Under the pieces are notes generated by a model, which was given only the letters and a program-made list of their open reading frames with translations, was not told the DNA's origin and made no database searches. Shown here in pieces: positions 54,421 through 62,511 of a stretch of DNA of 64,000 nucleotides. This stretch comes from Pontibacter litorisediminis (lineage in GTDB: Bacteria; Bacteroidota; Bacteroidia; Cytophagales; Hymenobacteraceae): contig NZ_JARDUA010000001.1 in assembly GCF_029360645.1 (NCBI RefSeq), forward strand, positions 930,001 through 994,000, read 5' to 3'. A program made the translations under genes and the position numbers. Numbering within the stretch: the first letter of the stretch is position 1; each line of letters begins with the position of its first letter.

Positions 54421-54774
54421 CTACCTGTATCTCCGGCGCGCCCTGCCGGTATTAATCGCCTGCCAGTAGAACGACTCATCCAGAGGCAGGGAGGCCGGGA
54501 ACTGTACATCCTTGCTGCCCGGCTTAATGCGCATAATGTACTCCTCCTCCTCTTCCAGGTGCTGCAGGATATTGTTTTTGATGGCGTAAAAATCTTCTGC
54601 CTTCTCCTGCTGTAGCACAGCGCTGGCAACTATGCTCGCGCTGTTTTCCATACTGATGTAAAACCCATGTTCCCTGTAGCCCGAAGACATCGAGTACATG
54701 ACCAGGTTAATGCCCAAAAGCAGGAGCGCCATTAAACCTGTAAAAATAAGTATCAGCGAGTATTGCAGTTTCAT
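54421..54774 (-). pseudogene. sensor histidine kinase, N-terminal fragment
   Basis: The 117-aa frame has one membrane helix (LILIFTGLMALLLLGINLVMY), then a periplasmic sensing segment, EEEEYIMRIKPGSKDVQFPA, ending at WQAINTGRA. It lacks the second helix, HAMP, HisKA and ATPase domains. It stops at TAG 54421-54423, where the sequence changes to a TonB-receptor gene. It is one base from the response regulator, as for a normal RR-HK pair. Confidence 0.75.
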
Positions 54775-54775
54775 C

Positions 54776-55453
54776 TTACTGTGCTCTCATCACATAGCCT
54801 ACTCCCACAACCGTGTGAATAAGCTTAGGCGTGAATTCCTTATCAATCTTTTTTCTCAGGTAGTTTATATACACGTCCACCACATTGGTGCCCATGTCGA
54901 AGTCTGCCCCCCATACGTTCTCCAGGATGTCCAGCCTGGGCAGCACCTTTCTTTTGTTTCTGATCAGGTACTCCAGCAGCCGGAACTCTGTACCGGTCAA
55001 GGAGATAAGCTTGTTGTTGCGGGTAACTTCAATGGTGTCAAAATCCACCTTCAGGTCAGCCAAAGAAACGATGTTGTGCTGCGCCAAATCCCTGCTGGCC
55101 CTCCTGACAAGGCTTTGCATCCGCACACGCAGCTCTGCAAGGTTAAACGGCTTCACCATATAATCATCGGCCACGCTGTTGAAGCCTGCCACAATGTGCT
55201 CCGTGGAACCAAGCGCCGACAGGATGAGGATGGGGGTTTCAAGATCCGCCTCCCTTATTTGCTTGCACACTTCCAGACCGCTGAGGCCGGGCACCATGAT
55301 GTCCAGAATGATAATATCATAATGGTTAAGGCCTACCATCTTTAGGGCCGTGTACCCATCCATAGCCACGGAAAACTCATAGCCTTCGCCCTCAAGCCCC
55401 CTTTTTATAAGCGAAACGACTTTAGGCTCATCCTCCAACAATAATACTTTCAT
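54776..55453 (-). CDS. OmpR-type response regulator
   Basis: This 225-aa regulator has a receiver domain with acidic pocket LEDEP, phosphoacceptor Asp in IIILDIMVPG and Lys in VKPFNLAEL, then a winged-helix output domain (SLTGTEFRLLEYLIRNK, VVDVYINYLRKKID, VVGVGYVM). It was presumably paired with the truncated kinase gene that follows by one base. Without that partner it may be phosphorylated by another kinase or be idle. Confidence 0.95.
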   Translation of the reverse strand: MKVLLLEDEPKVVSLIKRGLEGEGYEFSVAMDGYTALKMVGLNHYDIIILDIMVPGLSGLEVCKQIREADLETPILILSALGSTEHIVAGFNSVADDYMVKPFNLAELRVRMQSLVRRASRDLAQHNIVSLADLKVDFDTIEVTRNNKLISLTGTEFRLLEYLIRNKRKVLPRLDILENVWGADFDMGTNVVDVYINYLRKKIDKEFTPKLIHTVVGVGYVMRAQ

Positions 55454-56202
55454 AAACTTATAATACGTTTAGAAACACGACTCCACTAGAAACCTACCCC
55501 TCCTACTTGCTCCCTGCACCCTGCCTTTTACCAACTGATTACTGCTTGATAGGAAAATAATTCCTCATCGTAGTTGAAACAATCAGCACCAGGAATCAAA
55601 GGTGTTTTCTCTTGAAACGGCTGCACCAAGATAGCTTGTTCCGATGAGCAATCGGAAAGTAGCATCAGAAAAGCAAAAGATAGCATCTAGAAGGATTTGG
55701 ATAAAGCCTGCCCCACAATAACTATCCGTGAGCAGATTTGTTGCTGCAGCAAAACAAACAAACCTAACGCATTGATGTGATTTCTCTGTTACTGCAGAAG
55801 CTTACTAAGCAGGACAGAGATAAACTGTACCAGGGGCATCTTACACTTCAATTCCTCCTGAAAATCAAATTTTTGAGAGAGCAACAGCAAGAACCAGAAA
55901 GTATGTAGGTTGAAAAGAGACAAAAAAAGTTTTGCCTGTAGTAAAGTTCAATGAGGAACGGTTATTCTTAGGCTGAACACCTCAAAATAGCGATTGACAA
56001 AACCATGGAAACTAATGGCTTACACGATAAACTATGGATAGCTCCGCCCCTCTTTCCAGATGGGGAAGAGCTATAGTTGTTTTGAAGAAGACAGCCACTC
56101 CTTTTTTAGCCTCGTAGCGGGCTGAAACACAGCAGCGCTCAGGTCACTCTATCCAAGAGGATCAGGTTCACCGGATGCTCTTTTTACGGGTGCCCGCTCA
56201 GG
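55454..56202. other. gene-poor tract, 55454-56202
   Basis: AT-rich; no ORF of more than 60 codons with coding character, no tRNA-like fold and no clear repeat. It may be decayed DNA connected with the neighbouring truncations. Confidence 0.45.
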
Positions 56203-56601
56203 TTAAGCCTCGTTCAGTTGGTTAAGGATGTGCTCGCCAAGTATAACATCGGCCACTTTAAAACTTCCTCGGCCAATCTGCTTTAATACGCCGCTCACCT
56301 GCAGAACAGCAATTTTATCTATAGGGGATACTTCCGCCACATAGGAGATTTGCGACTCAGCCAAACGGTTGGCAACTGCCTCGTGCATTGCTTTCACTGA
56401 AGCAGGGTGCGTGAGCATGTTTCGAAAATCTGCCAGCAGCGTAAAACCTGGTTGTGCTAATCCGATAACCTTGTCCCAATCTCCCAGGTAACCAGGCACT
56501 ACTTCGGGCGACTTCCAGTAATTATTAATTCTGAGGTAAACACGGTTTTTACTACGGTCGTAATTCAATTCGTAGTAAGGGTTGTTTGAAACAGCAATCA
56601 T
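56203..56601 (-). CDS. conserved hypothetical protein, STAS/SpoIIAA-like fold suspected
   Basis: This 132-aa protein has no signal or membrane helix. Short strand-helix pattern: KNRVYLRINNYW, then GFTLLADFRNMLTHPASVKAMH, and KIAVLQVSGVLKQIGRGSFKV. The 'FTLLADFRNML..P.sv..mh' stretch resembles the SpoIIAA/STAS-like proteins of Bacteroidota, but not well enough for a family call. It stands alone in a gene-poor area. Unknown role. Confidence 0.55.
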   Translation of the reverse strand: MIAVSNNPYYELNYDRSKNRVYLRINNYWKSPEVVPGYLGDWDKVIGLAQPGFTLLADFRNMLTHPASVKAMHEAVANRLAESQISYVAEVSPIDKIAVLQVSGVLKQIGRGSFKVADVILGEHILNQLNEA

Positions 56602-57324
56602 TCCGCTAGAAAGAAGTAAAAGACACGCAAAGATATGGATAACGAAGAAAGTTTGTCACAACGGTTGAGCAGTATCTTACCAGGTGTAGTAGCTCGGGTA
56701 AAAAGACCTGGTCAACAGCAGGAGTTGTATACGTAATTATTGCCATTTAGCCGTCGCTTATACTAAAAGCCAGACATTTGTCAACCTATGTCACTATAGA
56801 ATAGTCACTTACATTTATAAAGCCTTTCCTGTCCAGCAATCAAAATAGGCTTGAAATAGCAAAGAAGGGAGCCAACTAGCATTGCCTGACTGCCAGGCCA
56901 ATTCATTGTTTTCTAACCTACCTTATTCATACTTGCTTAAAGCCCCTTTTACTAGGCATGGCAGTGGGTTTTATACTTTGCAGGTGCTTAACCTATTCTA
57001 CTACAGTCCCTAAATCGTTGCGAGCCAAACCGTAAGCTTCATGCTTCAGCAAAGGGTGCTATCTTCCAAGATCCGAGTCCCTACTTTTGAAAGCGCAGTG
57101 GCTTGAGATAACAGTGGGTCCCGCTATAGGACAGCGATTCTCCCACAGCAGCTACACCTAGCCTGCTTCCCTTAAAAGCTGTTTTATGTAAAGGCAATAC
57201 ATGCTATGTTCGCACGCCGAACACTTGCGCAGGATTTAAGTTAAAGTATAAAAGGCAAGTATAGGATGGAGATAGGGAGCGGCTTTCCCTACCTTTACAG
57301 AAGACTGACGACAACCACCACGCG
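56602..57324. other. gene-poor tract ahead of the Crp/Fnr gene
   Basis: 720 bases without a supported ORF. AAGTATA occurs twice near 57245. The Crp/Fnr promoter is at the right end. Confidence 0.4.
57290..57297 (+). promoter_or_regulatory. -7 promoter box TACCTTTA for the Crp/Fnr gene
   Basis: 7 of 8 match to TAnnTTTG, 27 bases before the ATG at 57325. No clear -33 element. Confidence 0.35.
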
Positions 57325-57906
57325 ATGTACGATTTATTCTTTCAGAATCTGAACAACAAGGTAGGGCTTACGGAAGAGGAACAGGCGCGCATCAAGACGT
57401 ACCTCACTTTTAAGAAGCTCCGGAAGAAGCAGTACCTCCTACAGGAGGGTGACGTATGCAAAGCCATCGCCTTTATAGAGAAAGGGGCTCTGCGCGCCTA
57501 TTCCGTAGACGACAACAGCAACGAGCACATCATACAGTTTGGGCTGGAAGGCTGGATAATCTCGGACTTATACAGTTTTTTGACAGGAGAGCCGGCCACG
57601 TATAACATTGATGCCCTGGAGGACTCGGAATTGGTGCTCATCAGCAAATCCGCCCATGAGGAGTTGCTGCAAACCATGCCCAAGTATGAAACCTTTACCC
57701 GGCTTAACATTACCGGGGCTTACCTGGCTATGCAGCGGCGGCTAACCTCTACTATCAGCTCCTCCGTGGAAGAGCGGTACCAGGATTTCATCGCCCTCTA
57801 CCCGCACATCGCGCAGCGTGTCCCCCAGCACATGATTGCCTCTTACATCGGCCTTACCCCCGAAACACTGAGCCGCATCCGAAAAAGAATCTCCTCCAAC
57901 TCATAA
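57325..57906 (+). CDS. Crp/Fnr-family transcriptional regulator
   Basis: This 193-aa regulator has a cyclic-nucleotide-binding-type beta-barrel (YLLQEGDVCKAIAFIEKGALRAYS, HIIQFGLEGWIISD) and a C-terminal winged helix with HMIASYIGLTPETLSRIRKRI. It lacks the Cys cluster of Fnr, so it is not an Fe-S sensor; ligand is unknown. It heads the group of redox and stress genes that run in the same direction and may control them. Confidence 0.92.
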   Translation: MYDLFFQNLNNKVGLTEEEQARIKTYLTFKKLRKKQYLLQEGDVCKAIAFIEKGALRAYSVDDNSNEHIIQFGLEGWIISDLYSFLTGEPATYNIDALEDSELVLISKSAHEELLQTMPKYETFTRLNITGAYLAMQRRLTSTISSSVEERYQDFIALYPHIAQRVPQHMIASYIGLTPETLSRIRKRISSNS

Positions 57907-57984
57907 GGTGCATCCCCAAAAGCATTGATCTAAATCAATGCTTTTTCTTGACCGGGCGCAATGCAACGGGGCATGTTGCGGCCG

Positions 57985-57992
57985 TACCTTTG
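57985..57992 (+). promoter_or_regulatory. -7 promoter box TACCTTTG for the 58014 gene
   Basis: Exact TAnnTTTG match. It lies 22 bases ahead of the ATG at 58014. No good TTG at the usual -33 spacing. Confidence 0.45.
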
Positions 57993-58013
57993 TATCGTCA
58001 ACAAACAAAACCT

Positions 58014-58676
58014 ATGAAGACGATGCAAACCATAGCCATAATAGGAGCCTCCGGAAACATGGGCTCCGCCATATCCAAGAGCCTGTCCCGGGGCAACTAC
58101 AGGTTACTCCTTTGCGCCACTAACCTGGAGAAGGCACAGGCAGTGGCAGCAGAAATCAAACGTAGCAACCCATCTGCGGAGGTGGAGGCAGCAGACTGCT
58201 CCCGGGATGCCTTCTGGGAAGCGGACATCATTATCGTGGCTGTTCCCTACGCTGCAGAGCAAGAGGTGGCCGAGAAGATCAGGGAGGTTGCCAACCAAAA
58301 GATCGTCATCAGTATTGCCAACCCGCTTAACGACACCTATGATGGCCTGGTAACTGCGCCCGACACAAGTGCGGCAGAGGAGCTGCAGAAGCGATTGCCC
58401 AATTCAAAGGTGGTGAAAGCTTTCAACACCACGTTCGCCGCTGACTTTGCAACGCCCGTCATCGATGGCAAACAGGCGGACGCATTCGTGGCAGGCAACG
58501 ATGAGGAGGCTTTGCAGACGGTTTCAGAACTGGTTGGTACGGCCGGTTTCAATCCTATCGTAGCTGGCGATCTGGCTGTGAGCAGGACCCTGGAGCGCAT
58601 GCAGCTTTTGCTCATTCAACTGAACATGAAGTATGACTATAACTGGCTTGCTGGCTGGAAGATCCTGCACCAGTAA
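58014..58676 (+). CDS. NADP-binding oxidoreductase (F420-dependent NADP reductase-like)
   Basis: This 220-aa Rossmann-fold protein has the dinucleotide loop IGASGNMGSAIS at the N-terminus, IIVAVPYAAEQEVAEKI and VISIANPLNDTYDG in the middle, and KVVKAFNTTFAADFATPV. The pattern is that of the F420-dependent NADP oxidoreductase family. Bacteroidota lack F420, so another redox partner is likely. The ATG at 58014 is preferred over the longer frame from 57948. Confidence 0.82.
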   Translation: MKTMQTIAIIGASGNMGSAISKSLSRGNYRLLLCATNLEKAQAVAAEIKRSNPSAEVEAADCSRDAFWEADIIIVAVPYAAEQEVAEKIREVANQKIVISIANPLNDTYDGLVTAPDTSAAEELQKRLPNSKVVKAFNTTFAADFATPVIDGKQADAFVAGNDEEALQTVSELVGTAGFNPIVAGDLAVSRTLERMQLLLIQLNMKYDYNWLAGWKILHQ

Positions 58677-58723
58677 GTAAATTATAGCTAATTCTAATAT
58701 ACACCATTTAACTTATAGATTTT

Positions 58724-59296
58724 ATGAAAAGGTTATCCCTTATTTTCTTTGCTTTTCTTTCGCTTACGGCTTTCACAACCCTGAATACGGGCTGGACGAA
58801 CGATGATGCGCACTCGCAGCTCGGCTTCACCGTGTCTCACCTGGGTATTGCGGATGTATCCGGCACATTCAACGACTTTGACGTGAAGATAACGTCGGCT
58901 AAACCGGATTTCAGCGATGCGGTTGTGGAGCTGACCGCTAAAACTGCCTCTATCGATACCGGGGTGGAAGACAGAGACAAGCACCTCATGAGCCCGGATT
59001 TTTTCAATGTGGAGAAACACCCAGCTATCACTTTTAAGAGTACTTCTGTCAAGAAAACGGCCAACAACAACTACAAGCTCGCAGGCAACCTAACGTTGAA
59101 CGGCGTGACCAAGCCAGTCACTATGGATATGGTGTACAGGGGCACGGTAGAAAACCCGATGAACAAGAAACCAACGGCAGGTTTCCAGGTAACAGGCACC
59201 ATCAAGCGTTCTGACTTCAACCTGGGAAATGATTTCCCCGCCCCTATGATCAGCGATGAAGTACGCATCAAAGCGGACGGCGAGTTTATTCAGTAA
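58724..59296 (+). CDS. YceI-family periplasmic protein
   Basis: This 190-aa protein has a signal peptide (MKRLSLIFFAFLSLTAF). Mature part is the YceI lipocalin-like barrel: HSQLGFTVSHLGIADVSGTF, VELTAKTASIDTGVEDRDKHL, FFNVEKHPAITFKSTSV and the RSDFNLGNDF end. YceI proteins bind isoprenoid-type lipids in related structures. It lies 47 bases after the reductase gene. Confidence 0.95.
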   Translation: MKRLSLIFFAFLSLTAFTTLNTGWTNDDAHSQLGFTVSHLGIADVSGTFNDFDVKITSAKPDFSDAVVELTAKTASIDTGVEDRDKHLMSPDFFNVEKHPAITFKSTSVKKTANNNYKLAGNLTLNGVTKPVTMDMVYRGTVENPMNKKPTAGFQVTGTIKRSDFNLGNDFPAPMISDEVRIKADGEFIQ

Positions 59297-59315
59297 TCCT
59301 ACAGAAGCATCAGCA

Positions 59316-59768
59316 ATGAAAAAGTTTCTAAACGTGTACCAGAGCGCAAACGGCATCGATGCGGCGCTGTTGATCGCCCGGGTAGCCATTGCTGCCTTGA
59401 TGCTCACGCATGGGTGGCCGAAGCTGGACATGCTTTTCTCCGGTGAACCGGTTCAGTTTCCGGCCCTCGTCGGCCTTAGTGCGGCAGGCACACTTGCCCT
59501 GGCCGTGTTCGCCGAGGTAGTTTGTTCACTGCTGGTCCTGGTTGGTTTGGCCACGCGGCTGGCTGCCCTCCCTTTGATCCTTACGATGCTGGCGGCAGTA
59601 TTCTTGGTGCACGGTGCTGACCCCTTTGCCCAGAAAGAGCTGGGGCTTCTGTACCTGTTAATTTATACTATGTTGCTGCTGGCAGGCAGTGGCAGATACT
59701 CGGTGGATTATCTGCTGCAGCAAAAGATGCTGAAAGAGGCCGCCGTCAAAAGGTTCTCGATACAGTAG
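59316..59768 (+). CDS. DoxX-family membrane protein
   Basis: This 150-aa protein has four hydrophobic helices: LIARVAIAALMLTHGWPKL, ALALAVFAEVVCSLLVLV-type, LPLILTMLAAVFLVHG and LGLLYLLIYTMLLLAG. The DoxX family includes quinol-oxidase-linked and thiosulfate-quinone oxidoreductase subunits, but most members have no assigned role. The ATG at 59316 gives a normal N-terminus. It starts 19 bases after the YceI gene, so they are an operon. Confidence 0.9.
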   Translation: MKKFLNVYQSANGIDAALLIARVAIAALMLTHGWPKLDMLFSGEPVQFPALVGLSAAGTLALAVFAEVVCSLLVLVGLATRLAALPLILTMLAAVFLVHGADPFAQKELGLLYLLIYTMLLLAGSGRYSVDYLLQQKMLKEAAVKRFSIQ

Positions 59769-59779
59769 ATTAACTTCAG

Positions 59780-59820
59780 AGCAGGTTTCCCCAGGAAGAA
59801 AATTTCCTGGGGAAACTGCT
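59780..59820. repeat. stem-loop after the DoxX gene
   Basis: AGCAGGTTTCCCCAGGAA (59780-59797) pairs with TTCCTGGGGAAACTGCT (59804-59820) except for one bulged G. No T run follows, so it is not a classic terminator; it could be an mRNA 3'-end stabiliser. Confidence 0.7.
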
Positions 59821-59956
59821 AAAAAAGGAAGTATAGCGATACAGTAGCCCTGGCTGCTAACCGGCTACACGGATGAAACACCGCGCTTAGTACCGGTGCC
59901 CACAGGAAAAAGCAAGCTGGGTTACAGCTTATTTTCACTTAAACGACCGAGCTGTT

Positions 59957-60838
59957 ATGCAACGGAAACAGTTTATCAAAACACTTTTAACAGGAGCTGT
60001 AGGTATGACCACATTATCCGCATTCAACAGATTTACAGATAACTTGCCTGAGCAGGAGCAACTGATGCCGGTTCTTTTTATCGGCCATGGCTCCCCCATG
60101 AATGGCATTTTAGACAATGAGTTCAGCCAGAAATGGAAGCAAATGGCTAAAGAAATCCCGACACCGAAGGCTGTACTGGTGATCTCAGCCCACTGGCTGA
60201 GTAGAGGCACCCGCATCACGGCCATGGATTTCCCGAAGACCATCCACGACTTCGGCGGCTTTCCGCAGGAGTTGTTTGATGTACAGTACAAGGCGCCCGG
60301 AAACCCGGAGCTGGCTAAGGAAACAGCCTCCATCATCCGATCGGCTGCCGTGGAACTGGACCACGACTGGGGCCTCGATCATGGCGCCTGGACTATCACG
60401 CGGCACATGTACCCCGATGCCACAATCCCGGTGCTGCAGCTAAGCATCGATTACACCAAAGGACCTCAGTACCATTATGAGCTGGCAAAAGAGCTGGCGG
60501 GGCTCCGCAAAAAGGGCGTATTGATTATGGGCAGCGGCAACATGGTGCACAACCTGCGCATGGTGGCCTGGGATAAAATTAACGAGCCGGAATACGGCTT
60601 TGACTGGGCGGTACAGATGAACAAGACGTTTAAAGGCCTTATCCGTAACGGCCACCACGATAAGCTGATAAAGTACGAGCAACTGGGTCGAGAAGCCATG
60701 CTGGCCATTCCAACTCCGGAGCACTACTGGCCGCTGCTCTATACATTGGGCCTGAAGGGCAGCAAGGATGACGTCTCCTTCTTTAATGATAAAGTGGTGG
60801 GAGGTTCCCTTACCATGACCTCCCTAAAGGTGGGCTAA
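59957..60838 (+). CDS. LigB-type extradiol dioxygenase (YgiD-like)
   Basis: This 293-aa class III extradiol ring-cleavage dioxygenase resembles 4,5-DOPA dioxygenase YgiD. The metal-site blocks LFIGHGSPMNGI (His), VISAHWLSRG (His), LDHGAWTITRHMYPDA (His) and GSGNMVHNLRM are present. An N-terminal helix MQRKQFIKTLLTGAVGM, without a twin-Arg pair, may be a signal anchor. It closes the Crp/YceI/DoxX group. Substrate is unknown. Confidence 0.9.
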   Translation: MQRKQFIKTLLTGAVGMTTLSAFNRFTDNLPEQEQLMPVLFIGHGSPMNGILDNEFSQKWKQMAKEIPTPKAVLVISAHWLSRGTRITAMDFPKTIHDFGGFPQELFDVQYKAPGNPELAKETASIIRSAAVELDHDWGLDHGAWTITRHMYPDATIPVLQLSIDYTKGPQYHYELAKELAGLRKKGVLIMGSGNMVHNLRMVAWDKINEPEYGFDWAVQMNKTFKGLIRNGHHDKLIKYEQLGREAMLAIPTPEHYWPLLYTLGLKGSKDDVSFFNDKVVGGSLTMTSLKVG

Positions 60839-60986
60839 GGCAGGAGAACTCGCTTTCTTTCGAGACGCCACCACCTCTTTGGCAACCCTAGAAGTAACGT
60901 CAAAAATCCAAGTACAACCCGACATTCCAGTATTCAGCCTTTGGATGGCTCATCACCCTCTTCCTCAGGCCCTGCCGGAAACAGAA

Positions 60987-61026
60987 CAGAGCCCTTATTT
61001 TACAATGTTGTAAAATAAGGGCTCTG
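60987..61026. terminator. 19-bp palindromic hairpin between the dioxygenase and efflux genes
   Basis: Two perfect 19-base arms (60987-61005 and 61008-61026) with a 2-base loop, between convergent genes. T and A stretches are inside the arms, so it probably stops transcription from both sides. Confidence 0.7.
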
Positions 61027-61068
61027 CACCTGTTAACCTTTTGGTGGCGCCTGCTTAAGGCCCTTTAG

Positions 61069-62511
61069 TTAATTCCACCCGCCACCTAATGCCCGGTAAA
61101 TGTTTACCTTGGCATTCATTTGCTGCATCTTGGTCTCAACAAGCTCAAACCTCGACTCCAGCGCATCGCGTTGTGTCATCAGAACTTCCATATAGTCTGC
61201 CCTGGCTGACCTGAACAGGTCGTTTGAGATAGCGATCGACTGGTTGAGCGCCTCTACCTGCCTGGATTTTAGATCATAACTCTTTTCGAGGTTGTTGATC
61301 CTGGACAGTTGGGTAGCCACTTCCACGTAGGCGTTTAGCACAGCGCGCTCATAGTTATAAACCGCCTGTAGCTGCTTTGCATTTGCGCTCGAGTACGTTG
61401 CTTTTATAGCATTCCGGTTGATTAAAGGAGCTGCTAAATCCCCTGCCAGCGAGTACAGCAACGACTCTGGCGTTTGGAGTAAGTAAGCCGGGTTGAAAGC
61501 CTGAAAGCCTACCCCTGCCGTAATGCCTATCGAAGGGTAAAATCTGGCTTTGGCCACCTGCACATCCAGTTTGGCGGCAGCCAGATCAAGCTCAGCCTGT
61601 TTAATGTCTGGGCGGTTTTGCAGCAGTTGGGCAGGTATTCCCGCCTGAACAGGCCCCGGCACCAGATCCAGGAAGCTCTGCTCGCTCCTTTGGATAGGCT
61701 GTGGATAGCGGCCCACCAGGAAGTTGATCCTGTTTTCTGTTTCGGTGATCTTCTGCTGGATGTCATATTCCAGGCTTTGGGTGCTGAGCACTTCTGCCTC
61801 AAACTTCCGCACGGCCAGCTCTGTTACCCGCGTAGCCTGCTTCTGGAGCTTTACGATTCTCAGGGCGTTGCTCTGAAGCTCGATGTTCTGCCTTACGATC
61901 GCCAACTGGCTGTCGAGCGCCAGCAATTCATAGTAGGAGTTCGCAACCTCGGCAATCAGGTTGGTGACCATGAAGTTTCTGCCCTCTACAGAAGACAGGT
62001 ACCTGGCTACCGCCGCCTTTTTAGCGTTGTGCAGCTTGCTCCAGATATCCACTTCCCAGTTCGCATACAGGCCCACCAAAAAGTCCGGCAGTGGCTCCGG
62101 CATCTCCTTATCCGGTTTAATGTCGGTGGTAGCCTCCATGGCCCCTATGTTGGTGTAGCGCGCCCTTTTGTCGACCCCGGCCCCTGCCCTCACACCTACA
62201 AACGGCAGGTACTCGCCTTTGCTGGCCCTTACCTCATTCTGGGAAATCTCGATTTCCTGTAAGGTAATGTTCAGCTCCTGGTTGTTCTGCAAGGCCGTGT
62301 CAATCAGGGCGCTCAGGTACGGGTCTTCGAAATACTGCTTCCACTGCACCTCAGCCGTGTTGGTGGTGTCCTGCGAGTTGTTGTAACTCGCAGGCACCGC
62401 CGTGTTCACTGATCTTTCTACCACAGATGGAGTTTTGCAGGCCGTAAAGGCTAACGACAAGCAGGCTACTCCTACCCATTTATATATTTCTCTTTTAAGC
62501 ATGGTGGACAT
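61069..62511 (-). CDS. RND-efflux outer-membrane channel (TolC/OprM family) lipoprotein
   Basis: This 480-aa outer-membrane factor has a lipobox (LAFTAC at about residues 20-25). The barrel/coil pattern is typical of the NodT/OprM type: WKQYFEDPYLSALIDTALQNN, PLPDFLVGLYANWEVDIWSKL and TYSSANAKQLQAVYNYERAV. It overlaps the end of the pump gene upstream by a few codons (start ATG 62511 or 62502), so they form one operon. It exports what the pump delivers. Confidence 0.93.
   Translation of the reverse strand: MSTMLKREIYKWVGVACLSLAFTACKTPSVVERSVNTAVPASYNNSQDTTNTAEVQWKQYFEDPYLSALIDTALQNNQELNITLQEIEISQNEVRASKGEYLPFVGVRAGAGVDKRARYTNIGAMEATTDIKPDKEMPEPLPDFLVGLYANWEVDIWSKLHNAKKAAVARYLSSVEGRNFMVTNLIAEVANSYYELLALDSQLAIVRQNIELQSNALRIVKLQKQATRVTELAVRKFEAEVLSTQSLEYDIQQKITETENRINFLVGRYPQPIQRSEQSFLDLVPGPVQAGIPAQLLQNRPDIKQAELDLAAAKLDVQVAKARFYPSIGITAGVGFQAFNPAYLLQTPESLLYSLAGDLAAPLINRNAIKATYSSANAKQLQAVYNYERAVLNAYVEVATQLSRINNLEKSYDLKSRQVEALNQSIAISNDLFRSARADYMEVLMTQRDALESRFELVETKMQQMNAKVNIYRALGGGWN

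Noticed and set aside
54403..54774. Reading the kinase fragment and receptor as one fused protein
   Set aside because: The two frames differ; the kinase frame meets a stop at 54421 and the receptor frame has an upstream TAA, so no fusion product can be made.
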